From Lachnospiraceae bacterium (lineage in GTDB: Bacteria; Bacillota; Clostridia; Lachnospirales; Lachnospiraceae): 64,000 bases of DNA. Position 1 is the first letter of the stretch. Every line of letters starts with the position of its first letter. The DNA is taken from the NCBI GenBank assembly GCA_017436305.1, contig JAFSDJ010000040.1:1-64000 (forward strand), written 5' to 3'. Made by a program: the position numbers and the translations under genes. The notes beneath the pieces are model-generated. The model had not been told where the DNA came from. It searched no databases and saw nothing but the letters and a program-made list of their open reading frames with translations. Shown here in pieces: positions 44,315-54,306 of the stretch.

Positions 44315-45085
44315 GTGAATATGTACACAGAAATGAAAACACAATTTGAAAAAAACAAGGATGAAGAAAATGCAACAAAAAAGGATGCATTTGTAGAATT
44401 TAAAAATGTAAAGAAAACCTACCAGACAGGAGAGGTGAAAATAGAAGCCTTACGAGATGTAAATTTCCAAATTGAAAAAGGAGAGTTCTGCGTTATCGTA
44501 GGAGCTTCCGGTGCAGGCAAGACTACTATTTTAAACATTCTTGGTGGGATGGATACATTAACCGAAGGACAAGTTATTTTAGATGGAAATGATATTTCCA
44601 GGCTAAATAAAAAGCAACTTACTTCTTACAGACGTTTTGACGTGGGCTTTGTATTCCAATTTTACAATCTGGTACAGAACTTAACAGCCCTTGAAAATGT
44701 GGAACTGGCAGCCCAGATTTGTAAAGAGCCTCTGGATGCAGCAAAAGTGTTGGAACAGGTTGGTTTAAAAGACAGAATGGCAAATTTCCCTTCCCAGCTT
44801 TCAGGTGGAGAACAGCAACGTGTGGCAATTGCCAGAGCCTTAGCTAAAAATCCAAAGCTTTTATTGTGCGACGAGCCCACCGGAGCTCTGGATTACAATA
44901 CAGGTAAAGCTGTTTTAAAGCTGTTACAGGATACTTGTAGAAGCACTGGCATGACCGTAGTAGTTATTACCCACAACCAGGCGTTAACGGCTATGGCTGA
45001 TCGTATCATTACCGTAAAAAACGGAACCGTTCAGAATATGAGATTAAATGACAAGATTGTAAATGTAGAAGACATCGAATGGTAA
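44315..45085 (+). CDS. ABC transporter ATP-binding protein (LolD/MacB type)
   Basis: The ATPase of the second FtsX-type transporter in the window (about 256 residues) has Walker [10 protein letters not shown], signature [15 protein letters not shown], Walker [13 protein letters not shown] and the VITHN switch. The start is probably GTG 44315, seven bases after AAGGAG; ATG 44321 is a possible alternative. The partner permease begins 76 bases downstream. Confidence 0.9.
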   Translation: MNMYTEMKTQFEKNKDEENATKKDAFVEFKNVKKTYQTGEVKIEALRDVNFQIEKGEFCVIVGASGAGKTTILNILGGMDTLTEGQVILDGNDISRLNKKQLTSYRRFDVGFVFQFYNLVQNLTALENVELAAQICKEPLDAAKVLEQVGLKDRMANFPSQLSGGEQQRVAIARALAKNPKLLLCDEPTGALDYNTGKAVLKLLQDTCRSTGMTVVVITHNQALTAMADRIITVKNGTVQNMRLNDKIVNVEDIEW

Positions 45086-45161
45086 CAAGTAAAAATATAT
45101 TTTGAACGCATCACCATAACAGAGAAGAGAAAATGGTTGACGTGGGGGAGGGATAGATGAA

Positions 45162-48086
45162 ATGAAATCCATGATGAAAAAAACAACCTTACGGGAAATA
45201 AAATACAGTTTGGGAAGATATTTGGCTATTTTTGCAATTGTTGCTTTGGGTGTGGGCTTTTTTGCAGGTTTAAAAGTAACAAAAGAATCACTGGTAAATT
45301 CTGTAGACTGTTATTTAAAAGCCACAGAGTTCCATGATTTGCGGCTATTGTCTACGTTAGGATTTGAAAAGGAAGATGTAGAGGCATTTTTACAGGAAGA
45401 AAATGTTGCAGCTGTAGAAGGTGCCATATCGGCTGATGTACTTTGCAGGGACAAAACTGAAAATGAGTCAGCTATGAAGGTTCATACCCTTCCAAATGAG
45501 ATAAATAAGGTTGTATTAAAATCAGGCAGGATGCCGGAAAATGAAAGGGAGTGTGTGGTTGATTCGAATTTATATACAGAAGAAGCAATTGGAACCACCA
45601 TTACTTTTACAGAAAATAATACACAGGATACACTGGATTTATTTAAGGAAAAAGAATATACCATTGTTGGAATTGTCCAGTCCCCCTATTATTTAAATTT
45701 TGAACGTGGTAATACTGCCATTGGAAATGGAAAGTTGTCCGGTTTTCTTTACATACCGCAAGCAGCTTTCGATTGTGATTATTATACAGAAGTTTTTGTA
45801 AAGCTTAACAAGGATTATCAGATTTATTCTGATGAATATGATGATTTTATAGAACAGGCACAGGATAAATGGGAGCCGGTATGTGAGACAAGAGTAAACA
45901 AACGGTATGAGGAACTGTTAGCCGAGGCTAACGAAAAGCTCAACGATGCAAAAAAGGAATTTGCAGAAAAGAAAGCAGAGGGGGAAAAAGAGTTAGCCGA
46001 TGCTCTTTTGGAAATTCAGGATGGTGAAAAGGAAATTGAAGATGGGAAAGAAGAAATTTCCAAAAATCAGGAGAAAATTGATAACCAAAGAAGTAGCTTA
46101 ACAGCTCAGGAAAAAGAGTTAAAAGCTCAAAAAGAGGCTATTGAACTTCAAATACAGCAAATCGGTGTAGAAATTCCGCAGTTAGCGGCAGCTAAAGCCC
46201 AGCTGGAAGAGGGGTTAGCCCGGATTGCAACAGGAAAAGCTAAGCTTAATTCGGTCCAGAAAACCTTGGATGAAAAAAAGGAAGAATTAAAGGAAGCAGA
46301 AAGGGATTTAGAAGAAGGCAGACAGGAATACCAAGAGGGGAAATTAGAATTTGATGAAAAAATTGCAGATGCAGAGGAAGAAATCAAAGATGCCCAAAAA
46401 GAAATAGCAGATATTGAAAAGCCTGATTATTACGTGCTTACAAGAGATGCTAATATTGGCTATGTATGTTTTGAAAATGATTCCGGCATTGTGGAGGGAA
46501 TTGCCAATGTGTTCCCGTTGTTTTTCTTCTTAGTGGCAGCACTTGTATGTATTACTACCATGAATCGTATGGTGGAGGAGCAACGAACTCAGATTGGTGT
46601 TTTAAAGGCACTTGGTTATAGCGAAAGAACGATTATGGGAAAATATATGTTTTATTCAGGTAGTGGGGCCATTACAGGTTGTATTATAGGATTTTTCGGA
46701 GGAACCTATTTATTCCCGCAGGTTATTTGGAGTGCTTATCATATTATGTATAATGGCTCAAGGCTTTATTATGTATTTGATGGAGTGATTCTTTTAGTAT
46801 CTATGGTAGTTGCACTATTATGCTCCATAGGAACAACCTGGGTATCCTGCAGATATGAGCTTTCTTCTGTGGCGGCAGAGCTTATGCGGCCAAAGGCACC
46901 AAGGGCCGGGAAGCGGATCTTTTTAGAAAAAATGCCTTTTGTATGGTCTAGGCTTAAATTCCTTCACAAAGTATCAATTCGCAATTTGTTCCGTTACAAG
47001 AAACGGTTTTTCATGATGGTAATTGGTATTAGTGGTTGTACAGCCCTTTTAGTTACCGGTTATGGAGTTATGGATTCTGTTAAGGATGTGGCAACACAAC
47101 AATACGAAGAAATTCAGATATTCCATATGGGAGCCTCCTTAAAAGAAAGTACGATTCTTGAAAATGAGGAAGGTCTTATGGATGTACTGAATTCATGGAG
47201 TAGTGGATATTGTAAGGTTCAGGAATCTTCCATAGATTTACTAGGAACAGATATAGTAAAATCCGTAAATCTTGTAATTGCAGAAGATGAAGAACAGATT
47301 AAGGAATATGTGGACCTTCATACTTCTAAAAAAGAGCTGGTTGCTTATCCGAAAAAAGGAGAAATTGTAATATGCAATAGTCTTGCAGAAACATTTGAAT
47401 TAGAAGTTGGCGATACCATTACTCTTAGAAATGAAGATTACAAGGAAATAAAAGTAAAGGTTTCCGGTATTTTTGAAAACTTCGTAGATAATTATGTGTA
47501 TATGAATGCAGAAACCTATGAGGAGCAGTTAGGCGAGGATGTAGAATATAAGAATTTATATTTGAATGTTCAGGACGGAAAGGATGTACATGAAGCATCA
47601 GCGGCCTTAATGGATCAGGATAAAATTTCGGCAGTAACAGTAAATGTAGATAGTATGGAACGTTTTTCAACTATGATGGAAAGCTTAAATATTATCATTA
47701 TTGTAATTATTGCCTGTGCCGGCTGTCTTGCATTTATAGTACTTTATAACCTGACAAATATTAATATTACAGAGCGAATCCGGGAAATTGCCACCATTAA
47801 GGTTTTAGGATTTTACAAAAATGAAACATCCTCTTATGTATTTCGTGAAAACATGATTTTAACAGCCATTGGGGCATTAGTTGGTTTAGGACTTGGTAAG
47901 CTTTTACATGCATTTGTTATGTCTCAGGTAAAAATAGATATGGTTTCCTTTGATGTGCATGTAAAACCCGTCAGCTATGTATACAGTCTGTTGTTTACCT
48001 TTGGATTTACTCTGATTGTAAACGTATTTATGTCTCATAAACTGGAAAAAATTAATATGGCAGAATCTCTAAAGAGTGTAGATTAA
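45162..48086 (+). CDS. FtsX-family ABC permease with a long coiled coil
   Basis: The 974-residue permease has an N-terminal helix (about 20-40) and an extracytoplasmic domain. A heptad-rich, Glu/Lys/Ala-rich coiled coil runs from about 240 to 425, then a first FtsX domain (about 450-570), a second soluble domain (about 625-840) and a second FtsX domain (about 845-965). Coupling segments IGVLKALGYSE and IATIKVLGFYK are visible. The coiled coil between the first helix and the first FtsX domain could project through the cell wall. The substrate is unknown. A GTTAG-N6-CTAAC palindrome is at 45917. Confidence 0.88.
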   Translation: MKSMMKKTTLREIKYSLGRYLAIFAIVALGVGFFAGLKVTKESLVNSVDCYLKATEFHDLRLLSTLGFEKEDVEAFLQEENVAAVEGAISADVLCRDKTENESAMKVHTLPNEINKVVLKSGRMPENERECVVDSNLYTEEAIGTTITFTENNTQDTLDLFKEKEYTIVGIVQSPYYLNFERGNTAIGNGKLSGFLYIPQAAFDCDYYTEVFVKLNKDYQIYSDEYDDFIEQAQDKWEPVCETRVNKRYEELLAEANEKLNDAKKEFAEKKAEGEKELADALLEIQDGEKEIEDGKEEISKNQEKIDNQRSSLTAQEKELKAQKEAIELQIQQIGVEIPQLAAAKAQLEEGLARIATGKAKLNSVQKTLDEKKEELKEAERDLEEGRQEYQEGKLEFDEKIADAEEEIKDAQKEIADIEKPDYYVLTRDANIGYVCFENDSGIVEGIANVFPLFFFLVAALVCITTMNRMVEEQRTQIGVLKALGYSERTIMGKYMFYSGSGAITGCIIGFFGGTYLFPQVIWSAYHIMYNGSRLYYVFDGVILLVSMVVALLCSIGTTWVSCRYELSSVAAELMRPKAPRAGKRIFLEKMPFVWSRLKFLHKVSIRNLFRYKKRFFMMVIGISGCTALLVTGYGVMDSVKDVATQQYEEIQIFHMGASLKESTILENEEGLMDVLNSWSSGYCKVQESSIDLLGTDIVKSVNLVIAEDEEQIKEYVDLHTSKKELVAYPKKGEIVICNSLAETFELEVGDTITLRNEDYKEIKVKVSGIFENFVDNYVYMNAETYEEQLGEDVEYKNLYLNVQDGKDVHEASAALMDQDKISAVTVNVDSMERFSTMMESLNIIIIVIIACAGCLAFIVLYNLTNINITERIREIATIKVLGFYKNETSSYVFRENMILTAIGALVGLGLGKLLHAFVMSQVKIDMVSFDVHVKPVSYVYSLLFTFGFTLIVNVFMSHKLEKINMAESLKSVD

Positions 48087-48096
48087 ATAGTTTTCC

Positions 48097-48125
48097 TTGA
48101 AATGTAAAAACAAAAAGTGTATAAT
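48097..48125 (+). promoter_or_regulatory. SigA promoter of gpmI
   Basis: TTGAAA (48097-48102), a 17-base spacer and consensus TATAAT (48120-48125), about 70 bases before the start codon. Confidence 0.8.
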
Positions 48126-48197
48126 TCAGAAGGATATTTGTATAGAAACGAAAAATATATAATCAAATAAAACAATAAAAGATAGGAGAATTGGAAA

Positions 48198-49739
48198 ATG
48201 AGCAAAAAACCAACAGTATTAATGATCCTTGACGGATACGGTTTAAATGAAACCGCAAAAGGAAACGCAGTAGCACAGGCAAAGACACCTGTTATGGACA
48301 AGTTAATGGCTGAATATCCTTTCGTAAGAGGAAATGCTTCCGGTATGGCAGTAGGTCTTCCGGATGGACAGATGGGTAACTCTGAAGTAGGACATTTAAA
48401 TATGGGTGCCGGACGTATTGTATATCAGGAGCTTACAAGAATTACAAAAGAAATTAACGATGGAACATTTTTTGAAAATGAAGCATTAAAGAAAGCAGTA
48501 GAAAACTGCAAGAAAAACGATTCTGCTTTCCATGCATTTGGTCTATTATCAGACGGTGGTGTTCACAGCCACAATACACACCTTTACGGATTACTTGAAA
48601 TGGCAAAAAGAGAAGGCCTTTCTAAAGTATACGTTCACTGTTTCTTAGACGGACGTGATACACCTCCGGCATCAGGAAAAGAATTTGTAGAAGCGTTAGA
48701 AGCTGAAATGAAGAAAATCGGTGTAGGTGAAGTTGCTTCCGTAGCAGGACGTTACTATGCAATGGATAGAGATAACAACTATGACAGAGTAAAGTTAGCA
48801 TATGATGCCCTTACAAAAGGAGAGGGATTAACTTCAAATAGTGCACCGGTTGCAATTCAGGAATCATACGATAGAGATGAAACTGACGAATTCGTAAAAC
48901 CTACCGTAATCGTGAAAGATGGTGCTCCTGTTGCAACTATCAAAGAAAATGACAGTGTTGTATTCTTTAACTTTAGACCTGACAGAGCAAGAGAAATCAC
49001 AAGATCTTTCTGTGATGATGACTTTACTGGTTTTGACAGAGGAGCAAGAATTCCATTGACATTTGTATGCTTCTCAGATTATGACCCAACCATTCCAAAT
49101 AAAGAAGTAGCTTTCAGAAAAATTGCAGTTACAAATACATTTGGCGAATGGTTAGCAGCAAACAACATGACTCAGGCAAGAATTGCAGAAACAGAAAAAT
49201 ACGCACATGTTACCTTCTTCTTTAACGGTGGTGTAGAAGAGCCAAACAAGGGAGAAGACAGAATTTTAGTAAATTCTCCAAAGGTTGCTACTTATGATTT
49301 AAAACCGGAAATGAGTGCTTATGAAGTATGCGACAAATTATGTGAAGCAATTACTTCTGACAAATATGATGTTATTATTATTAACTTTGCAAACCCTGAT
49401 ATGGTAGGTCATACAGGTGTGGAAGAAGCAGCCATTAAAGCTGTTGAAGCAGTGGATGAATGTGTTGGTAAAGCAGTAGAAGCATTAAAGAGTGTAGACG
49501 GTACTATGTTTATTTGTGCAGACCACGGTAATGCAGAACAGCTTGTTGATTATGAAACAGGTGCACCTTTCACAGCACATACTACCAACGAAGTACCATT
49601 CATTTTAGTAAATTACAAAGAAGGATATACTCTTAGAGAAGGTGGATGCCTTGCAGATATTATCCCAACCTTAATTGAGGTAATGGGAAAGGAACAGCCT
49701 GCTGAAATGACTGGAAAATCACTGTTAATCCAGAAATAA
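48198..49739 (+). CDS. gpmI: 2,3-bisphosphoglycerate-independent phosphoglycerate mutase
   Basis: Interconverts 3- and 2-phosphoglycerate in glycolysis with two metal ions and a phosphoserine intermediate. The 513-residue protein shows LMILDGYGL at the start, the catalytic serine S62 in MGNSEVGHL, FLDGRDTPP, FRPDRAREI, NFANPDMVGHTG and ADHGNAEQ, in family order. ATAGGAGAA precedes the ATG. The next glycolytic enzyme, enolase, is encoded about 1 kb downstream from its own leader. Confidence 0.97.
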   Translation: MSKKPTVLMILDGYGLNETAKGNAVAQAKTPVMDKLMAEYPFVRGNASGMAVGLPDGQMGNSEVGHLNMGAGRIVYQELTRITKEINDGTFFENEALKKAVENCKKNDSAFHAFGLLSDGGVHSHNTHLYGLLEMAKREGLSKVYVHCFLDGRDTPPASGKEFVEALEAEMKKIGVGEVASVAGRYYAMDRDNNYDRVKLAYDALTKGEGLTSNSAPVAIQESYDRDETDEFVKPTVIVKDGAPVATIKENDSVVFFNFRPDRAREITRSFCDDDFTGFDRGARIPLTFVCFSDYDPTIPNKEVAFRKIAVTNTFGEWLAANNMTQARIAETEKYAHVTFFFNGGVEEPNKGEDRILVNSPKVATYDLKPEMSAYEVCDKLCEAITSDKYDVIIINFANPDMVGHTGVEEAAIKAVEAVDECVGKAVEALKSVDGTMFICADHGNAEQLVDYETGAPFTAHTTNEVPFILVNYKEGYTLREGGCLADIIPTLIEVMGKEQPAEMTGKSLLIQK

Positions 49740-49740
49740 T

Positions 49741-50424
49741 ATGCTAGGAACAATTGTAAATACGCTTGCCGTGATTGTAGGGGCAGCTATCGGAATGGTT
49801 GTAAAAAAAGGTCTTTCTGATAAGATGTCAGATACTCTCATGAAGGGACTAGGGCTTTGTACCCTGTTCCTTGGCATAAGCGGTTCCTTAGAAGGCAAAA
49901 ATTCCCTGATTCTCATTGTTTCCATGGTAGTAGGAACCTTAATCGGAGAGGGAATAGATTTAGAAGAAAAAATAAACCGTCTTGGAGACTTTTTAGAGTC
50001 AAAATTTAAAAGTAAAGATGGAAAAAAGGTATCTATAGCAGAAGGTTTTGTTACTGCAAGTCTGCTTTTTTGTGTAGGTGCTATGGCAATTGTGGGATCT
50101 TTGCAAAGTGGTCTTACCGGTAATCATGAAATGCTTTTTAATAAATCGGTTCTAGACTGTGTGGCCGCCATTATATTTGCCTCAAGCCTTGGTTTAGGAG
50201 TCATGTTTTCGGCATCCTTTGTGTTTGTATATCAGGGTACCATTACCCTTTTGGCACAGTGGGTTTCTCCATTTTTAACAGATACGGTAATTGCAGAAAT
50301 GACCTGCGTAGGTTCAGTGATCATTATGGGACTGGCCTTAAATATGCTTGGCATTACTAAGCTTAAGGTAATGAATTATGTGCCGGCGGTTTTTGTACCG
50401 ATTATTCTTTGCAGATTTATGTAA
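49741..50424 (+). CDS. DUF554 membrane protein
   Basis: The 227-residue protein has about seven hydrophobic segments and the family features MLGTIVNTLAVIVGAAIG, LIGEGIDLE and a GLGVMFSA loop. DUF554 proteins are probable transporters of unknown substrate. The ATG comes one base after the gpmI stop and has no clear ribosome site, so its translation probably depends on ribosomes finishing gpmI. Confidence 0.88.
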   Translation: MLGTIVNTLAVIVGAAIGMVVKKGLSDKMSDTLMKGLGLCTLFLGISGSLEGKNSLILIVSMVVGTLIGEGIDLEEKINRLGDFLESKFKSKDGKKVSIAEGFVTASLLFCVGAMAIVGSLQSGLTGNHEMLFNKSVLDCVAAIIFASSLGLGVMFSASFVFVYQGTITLLAQWVSPFLTDTVIAEMTCVGSVIIMGLALNMLGITKLKVMNYVPAVFVPIILCRFM

Positions 50425-50457
50425 TATATTTCTTTTAATAATATATAATAGATAGAG

Positions 50458-50500
50458 AATCTTTCTAAAGCTGATTTAAATTAGCATGGGAAGATTTTTT
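50458..50500 (+). terminator. Intrinsic terminator after gpmI-DUF554
   Basis: AATCTTTC pairs with GGAAGATT, with an inner GCTGA/TTAGC stem, followed by a T run. Confidence 0.7.
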
Positions 50501-50643
50501 TTATTATATCTTCTGATTGTAGAGGTACTTTTAACACAGTTATACGTGTAAAATTAAAACCGTAACAACTTTATAGAATAATAAGAAGACAAGCGGACAT
50601 ACTAACAAAGAAAAAATCAGTATTTTAGTTAAAGGAGTTTAGT

Positions 50644-51948
50644 ATGAACCTATTTTTAGAAATTACCGATGTAAAGGGCAGAGAAATTTTAGATTCCAGA
50701 GGAAATCCAACAGTAGAAGCAGAGGTTACAGTAGAACATACCATTACAGGACGAGCAGCTGTTCCATCAGGCGCCAGTACCGGCAGATTTGAAGCAGTAG
50801 AGCTTAGAGATGGAGAAACCAGATTTTTTGGTTTAGGTGTCCAGAATGCAGTAAAAAACATTAATACCAAATTAAAAGAGGCACTTCTCGGGAAAAATGC
50901 ATTAGAGCAAGGATTAATTGACAGAATTATTATGGATACAGATGGAACAGACAATAAAAGCAATTTAGGCGCCAATGCTACCCTTGGGGTTTCCATGGCA
51001 TGTGCCAAGGCGGCAGCACAGGCTTTAGAATTGCCATTATACAAGTATTTAGGAGGGGTAGATACCTGCATTTTACCTGTTCCTATGATGAATATCTTAA
51101 ATGGTGGCAAACATGCAGATAACACTGTGGATTTGCAGGAATTTATGATTATGCCAATGAAGGCCGAAAGTTTTCATGAAGCACTTAGAATTTGTGCAGA
51201 AATCTACCACAATTTAAAGAAACTATGTAAAAAGAAAGGCTTATCAACTGCTGTAGGTGATGAAGGAGGTTTTGCACCGGATCTTCCAGGTTCAAGGGAA
51301 GTACTTTCTTTAATCGTAGAAGCAATCGAAGCAGCCGGTTACAAACCAGGAGATGAAATAAAAATCGCCATTGATGCAGCTGCCAGTGAGTTATATTCTG
51401 AAGAAACCGGAATGTATCATTTCCCTGGGGAAAGTGAAATGACAGGCACTGATGTGCAAAGAGATTCCAATGAAATGATTTCCTATTACGAGGAATTAAT
51501 TGAAGAATTTCCAATTATTTCCATTGAAGATGGTTTGTTTGAGGATGATTGGGATGGCTGGAAGGCAATGACAAAAAGATTAGGAGATAAGGTACAGTTA
51601 GTTGGTGACGATTTATTTGTTACCAATACAAAAAGACTGGATGCAGGTATTAAGTTAGGGGCTGCTAACGCAATTTTAGTAAAAGTAAATCAGATTGGAA
51701 CCTTAACAGAAGCAATGGATGCCATTAAAATGGCACAAAAAAATGGATATAAAGCAGTAGTTTCCCATCGTTCCGGCGAAACAGAGGACACTACCATTGC
51801 AGATTTGGCAGTAGCCATGAGTACCGGACAAATCAAAACCGGTGCACCATGCAGAACAGACAGGGTTGCTAAGTATAATCAGCTTCTTAGAATAGAGGAA
51901 GATTTAAAGGAGTTTTCCAAATATATGGACCCGTTTATGAAAATTTAG
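50644..51948 (+). CDS. eno: Enolase
   Basis: Dehydrates 2-phosphoglycerate to phosphoenolpyruvate. The 434-residue protein has [18 protein letters not shown], the [11 protein letters not shown] catalytic glutamate region, [10 protein letters not shown], the KVNQIGT lysine segment and [12 protein letters not shown], all typical. AAAGGAG precedes the ATG. A leader region of about 220 bases separates it from DUF554. A GTTAG-N6-CTAAC palindrome lies at 51654. Confidence 0.97.
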   Translation: MNLFLEITDVKGREILDSRGNPTVEAEVTVEHTITGRAAVPSGASTGRFEAVELRDGETRFFGLGVQNAVKNINTKLKEALLGKNALEQGLIDRIIMDTDGTDNKSNLGANATLGVSMACAKAAAQALELPLYKYLGGVDTCILPVPMMNILNGGKHADNTVDLQEFMIMPMKAESFHEALRICAEIYHNLKKLCKKKGLSTAVGDEGGFAPDLPGSREVLSLIVEAIEAAGYKPGDEIKIAIDAAASELYSEETGMYHFPGESEMTGTDVQRDSNEMISYYEELIEEFPIISIEDGLFEDDWDGWKAMTKRLGDKVQLVGDDLFVTNTKRLDAGIKLGAANAILVKVNQIGTLTEAMDAIKMAQKNGYKAVVSHRSGETEDTTIADLAVAMSTGQIKTGAPCRTDRVAKYNQLLRIEEDLKEFSKYMDPFMKI

Positions 51949-51966
51949 CTCGTTTCATATTTAACA

Positions 51967-51983
51967 ATAGGCAATTTGCCTAT
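51967..51983 (+). other. Inverted repeat after eno
   Basis: ATAGGCAA-T-TTGCCTAT is a perfect 17-base palindrome 19 bases after the enolase stop. No T run follows, so it is at best a weak terminator or an mRNA-end structure. Confidence 0.45.
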
Positions 51984-52039
51984 AAAACAAATCAATAAGG
52001 GGTTTCCTTGCACCCTAATCAAAAAAGGCACAAAAAAAA

Positions 52040-52113
52040 TCGGGGTAACAGGACTTGAACCTGCGACCTCTCGGCCCCCAGCCGAGCGCTCTACCAAACT
52101 GAGCCATACCCCG
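52040..52113 (-). tRNA. tRNA-Pro (anticodon GGG)
   Basis: The minus strand folds as a full cloverleaf: acceptor CGGGGTA with TACCCCG, D-arm GCTC-AGTTTGGTA-GAGC, anticodon stem CTCGG/CCGAG with loop CTGGGGG (U33, anticodon GGG), and T-arm with GGTTCAAGTCC. The discriminator is A. CCA is not encoded; a T run follows immediately and may end the transcript. Confidence 0.95.
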
Positions 52114-52201
52114 AAGTGACATCTGTCACGAAGATTATATTACCAAATCGCAAAATAAATTACAAGAGAAAAATTAAAAATCATAAAAATCATAAAATTA
52201 C

Positions 52202-54148
52202 TCAGCACTCATCTAACAAAGTTTCCCATTCTGACATTAGGGCAGTGAGCTTTTTAAAAACAGCTTCCTGCTCTTTTGTTAGTTCCTGAAGTTTTGCTAC
52301 ATTCGTGCCATTTGCAGGGTTAGAAAGTTCAGTCTCTACCTCAGCCTGTTTTGCTTCTAAAGCTTCAATTTCCGCTTCTATTTTTTGAATACGGTTTTCA
52401 CGTTTTCTTTTTTCCGCCTGGATTTTTTTCTGTTCCTGCCAGTCCGCTTTTGTTTCACTGACAGCTTCAGAGATATTTAAAGTATTAGAAGATGAGGCAG
52501 TTACCGGGAAGGAAAGAGCGGAAGCAGTCTGTTCTGACAAATTCTCCACATGCTTTTCCAAATAATAGTCATAGTTTCCAATATAATTATGGAAATTTCC
52601 GTTTTCCAAATCTAAGATACGGCTGGCAGTTTTGTTAATAAAATATCTGTCATGAGATACATACAATAAAGTACCTTCGTAGTGATTTAAGGCATTTTCC
52701 AATATTTCTTTGGAAGTAATGTCTAAATGGTTAGTAGGCTCATCCAAAATTAAAAAGTTAGCATTGGATAACATTAATTTAGCCAGACTGATACGTCCCT
52801 TCTCACCACCACTTAAATCTTTTATACGCTTAAATACGTCATCACCGGTAAATAAAAAGGCGGCCAGAGTATTTCTGATTTCCGTATTGGTTAAATTTGG
52901 ATAAGTATCGGAAATTTCATCAAATAGTGTTTTATCATCATGAAGTACATGATGATCCTGATCATAATATCCAATTTCCACATTAGAGCCAAGCTTAATA
53001 ACTCCGGTATCCTGGGTTTCCACTTCATTTAAAATCTTTAAAAGTGTAGTCTTCCCGGTTCCGTTTTTTCCGATAATTGCCACATGCTCACCACGTTTTA
53101 TTTCAAAAGAAACATCTGAAAAAAGTGAGAGAGAGCCATAAGATTTTGAAAGCTGACTAATCTGTAATACATCATTGCCACTGACAAGTTTTGGTGTCAA
53201 TGAAAAGTTCATATCAGCTTTTACATCCACAGGTTTATCCAAAACCTGAATTTTATTTAACATTTTTTCACGGCTTTCAGCTCTTTTTATAGATTTTTCA
53301 CGGTTAAAGGATTTTAATTTTTCAATGACTTCTTCCTGATGCTTAATTTCTTTTTGCTGGTTTAAATAAGCATTCATTTGAGAAATACGAAGCATTTCCT
53401 TTTTCTTTGCGTAATCTGTGTAGTTTCCTATAAAGCTTGTAACAATACCGTTTTCAATTTCAATGACCTTTCCTGCGATTTTGTCAAGAAAATATCGGTC
53501 ATGAGATACTAAAATAACGGCTCCCTTATAATTGAGAAGATAAGTTTCAAGCCATGCAATGGAGGCCATATCCAAATGGTTTGTGGGTTCATCTAAAATG
53601 ATAAGGTCAGGACTTTTTAACAAAAGTTTGCCTAAGGCAACTCTTGTTTTCTGTCCGCCTGAAAGAGTGGAAACGGACTTTGAAAAATCATCTTCTAAAA
53701 ATCCAAGCCCTTTTAAAACACCAATTACCTCGCTTTTATAAGCGTATCCATTTTCTAATTCAAATTGATGAGTAAAACGGCTATATTGTTCCATAAGAGT
53801 ATGTAAGGTCTGCTCATCTGCCTGCTTCATGGCAAACTCAGTAGAACGGATTTTCTGCTCTAAATCCAGTAAATACTGTTTTACCGATAAAAGCTCCTCA
53901 TAAATGGTATTTTCAGTCGATAAATCCTGATGCTGTGCAAGATATCCAATTGTTTTATCTTTTGCAAAAGTAACAATTCCGTCATCCGCCGGCAGTTGGC
54001 CCATAATAATTTTAATAAGAGTGGATTTGCCGGCTCCGTTAATACCTACAATCGCAGCTTTTTCATAGTCTTCTATATGAAAGGAAGCACCTTTTAAAAT
54101 TTCCTTATCAACAAATGCTTTTTTTATATTCTGACAAGATAAAATCAT
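52202..54148 (-). CDS. ABC-F family ATPase
   Basis: The 648-residue soluble protein has two ABC domains: Walker A GINGAGKST and GKNGTGKTT, signatures LSGGQKTRVALG and LSGGEKGRISLA, and two LDEPTNHLD Walker B motifs. They are joined by the ABC-F linker (about 235-310), and a C-terminal coiled coil (about 565-648) follows. ABC-F proteins act on the ribosome in translation quality control or antibiotic resistance. The long C-terminal helix suggests a YdiF/Uup-like housekeeping type. It has no membrane partner. Confidence 0.93.
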   Translation of the reverse strand: MILSCQNIKKAFVDKEILKGASFHIEDYEKAAIVGINGAGKSTLIKIIMGQLPADDGIVTFAKDKTIGYLAQHQDLSTENTIYEELLSVKQYLLDLEQKIRSTEFAMKQADEQTLHTLMEQYSRFTHQFELENGYAYKSEVIGVLKGLGFLEDDFSKSVSTLSGGQKTRVALGKLLLKSPDLIILDEPTNHLDMASIAWLETYLLNYKGAVILVSHDRYFLDKIAGKVIEIENGIVTSFIGNYTDYAKKKEMLRISQMNAYLNQQKEIKHQEEVIEKLKSFNREKSIKRAESREKMLNKIQVLDKPVDVKADMNFSLTPKLVSGNDVLQISQLSKSYGSLSLFSDVSFEIKRGEHVAIIGKNGTGKTTLLKILNEVETQDTGVIKLGSNVEIGYYDQDHHVLHDDKTLFDEISDTYPNLTNTEIRNTLAAFLFTGDDVFKRIKDLSGGEKGRISLAKLMLSNANFLILDEPTNHLDITSKEILENALNHYEGTLLYVSHDRYFINKTASRILDLENGNFHNYIGNYDYYLEKHVENLSEQTASALSFPVTASSSNTLNISEAVSETKADWQEQKKIQAEKRKRENRIQKIEAEIEALEAKQAEVETELSNPANGTNVAKLQELTKEQEAVFKKLTALMSEWETLLDEC

Positions 54149-54230
54149 ACTAAACTCCTTGTTTTTCCTTAGCTTTACTCACTCTGATGATTATACTAAA
54201 TTTAAGGAAAAAAGAAAAGTACTAAATCCT

Positions 54231-54259
54231 TTGACATACTTTTAACAGTGTACTAAAAT
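54231..54259 (+). promoter_or_regulatory. SigA promoter of rex
   Basis: Consensus TTGACA (54231-54236), a 17-base spacer and TAAAAT (54254-54259), 47 bases before the start codon. Confidence 0.75.
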
Positions 54260-54306
54260 AAAGCTATATATAAGAATGAGAAAGTAGCAAACCAGGAGGT
54301 ATTACA

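Noticed and set aside
45990..46220. Extra GTTAGC half-sites clustered in the permease coiled coil
   Set aside because: These follow from repeated Leu-Ala codons (TTA-GCN) in the heptads; without a partner arm at N6 they are not counted as copies of the palindrome.
47425..47670. Antisense open frames inside large genes (for example on the minus strand here)
   Set aside because: They mirror strong coding frames on the other strand, lack ribosome sites and have odd residue composition.
54231..54306. Rex operator for autoregulation upstream of rex
   Set aside because: There is a TTAACAG near the -10, but no TTGTTAA-N4-TTAACAA-like palindrome.
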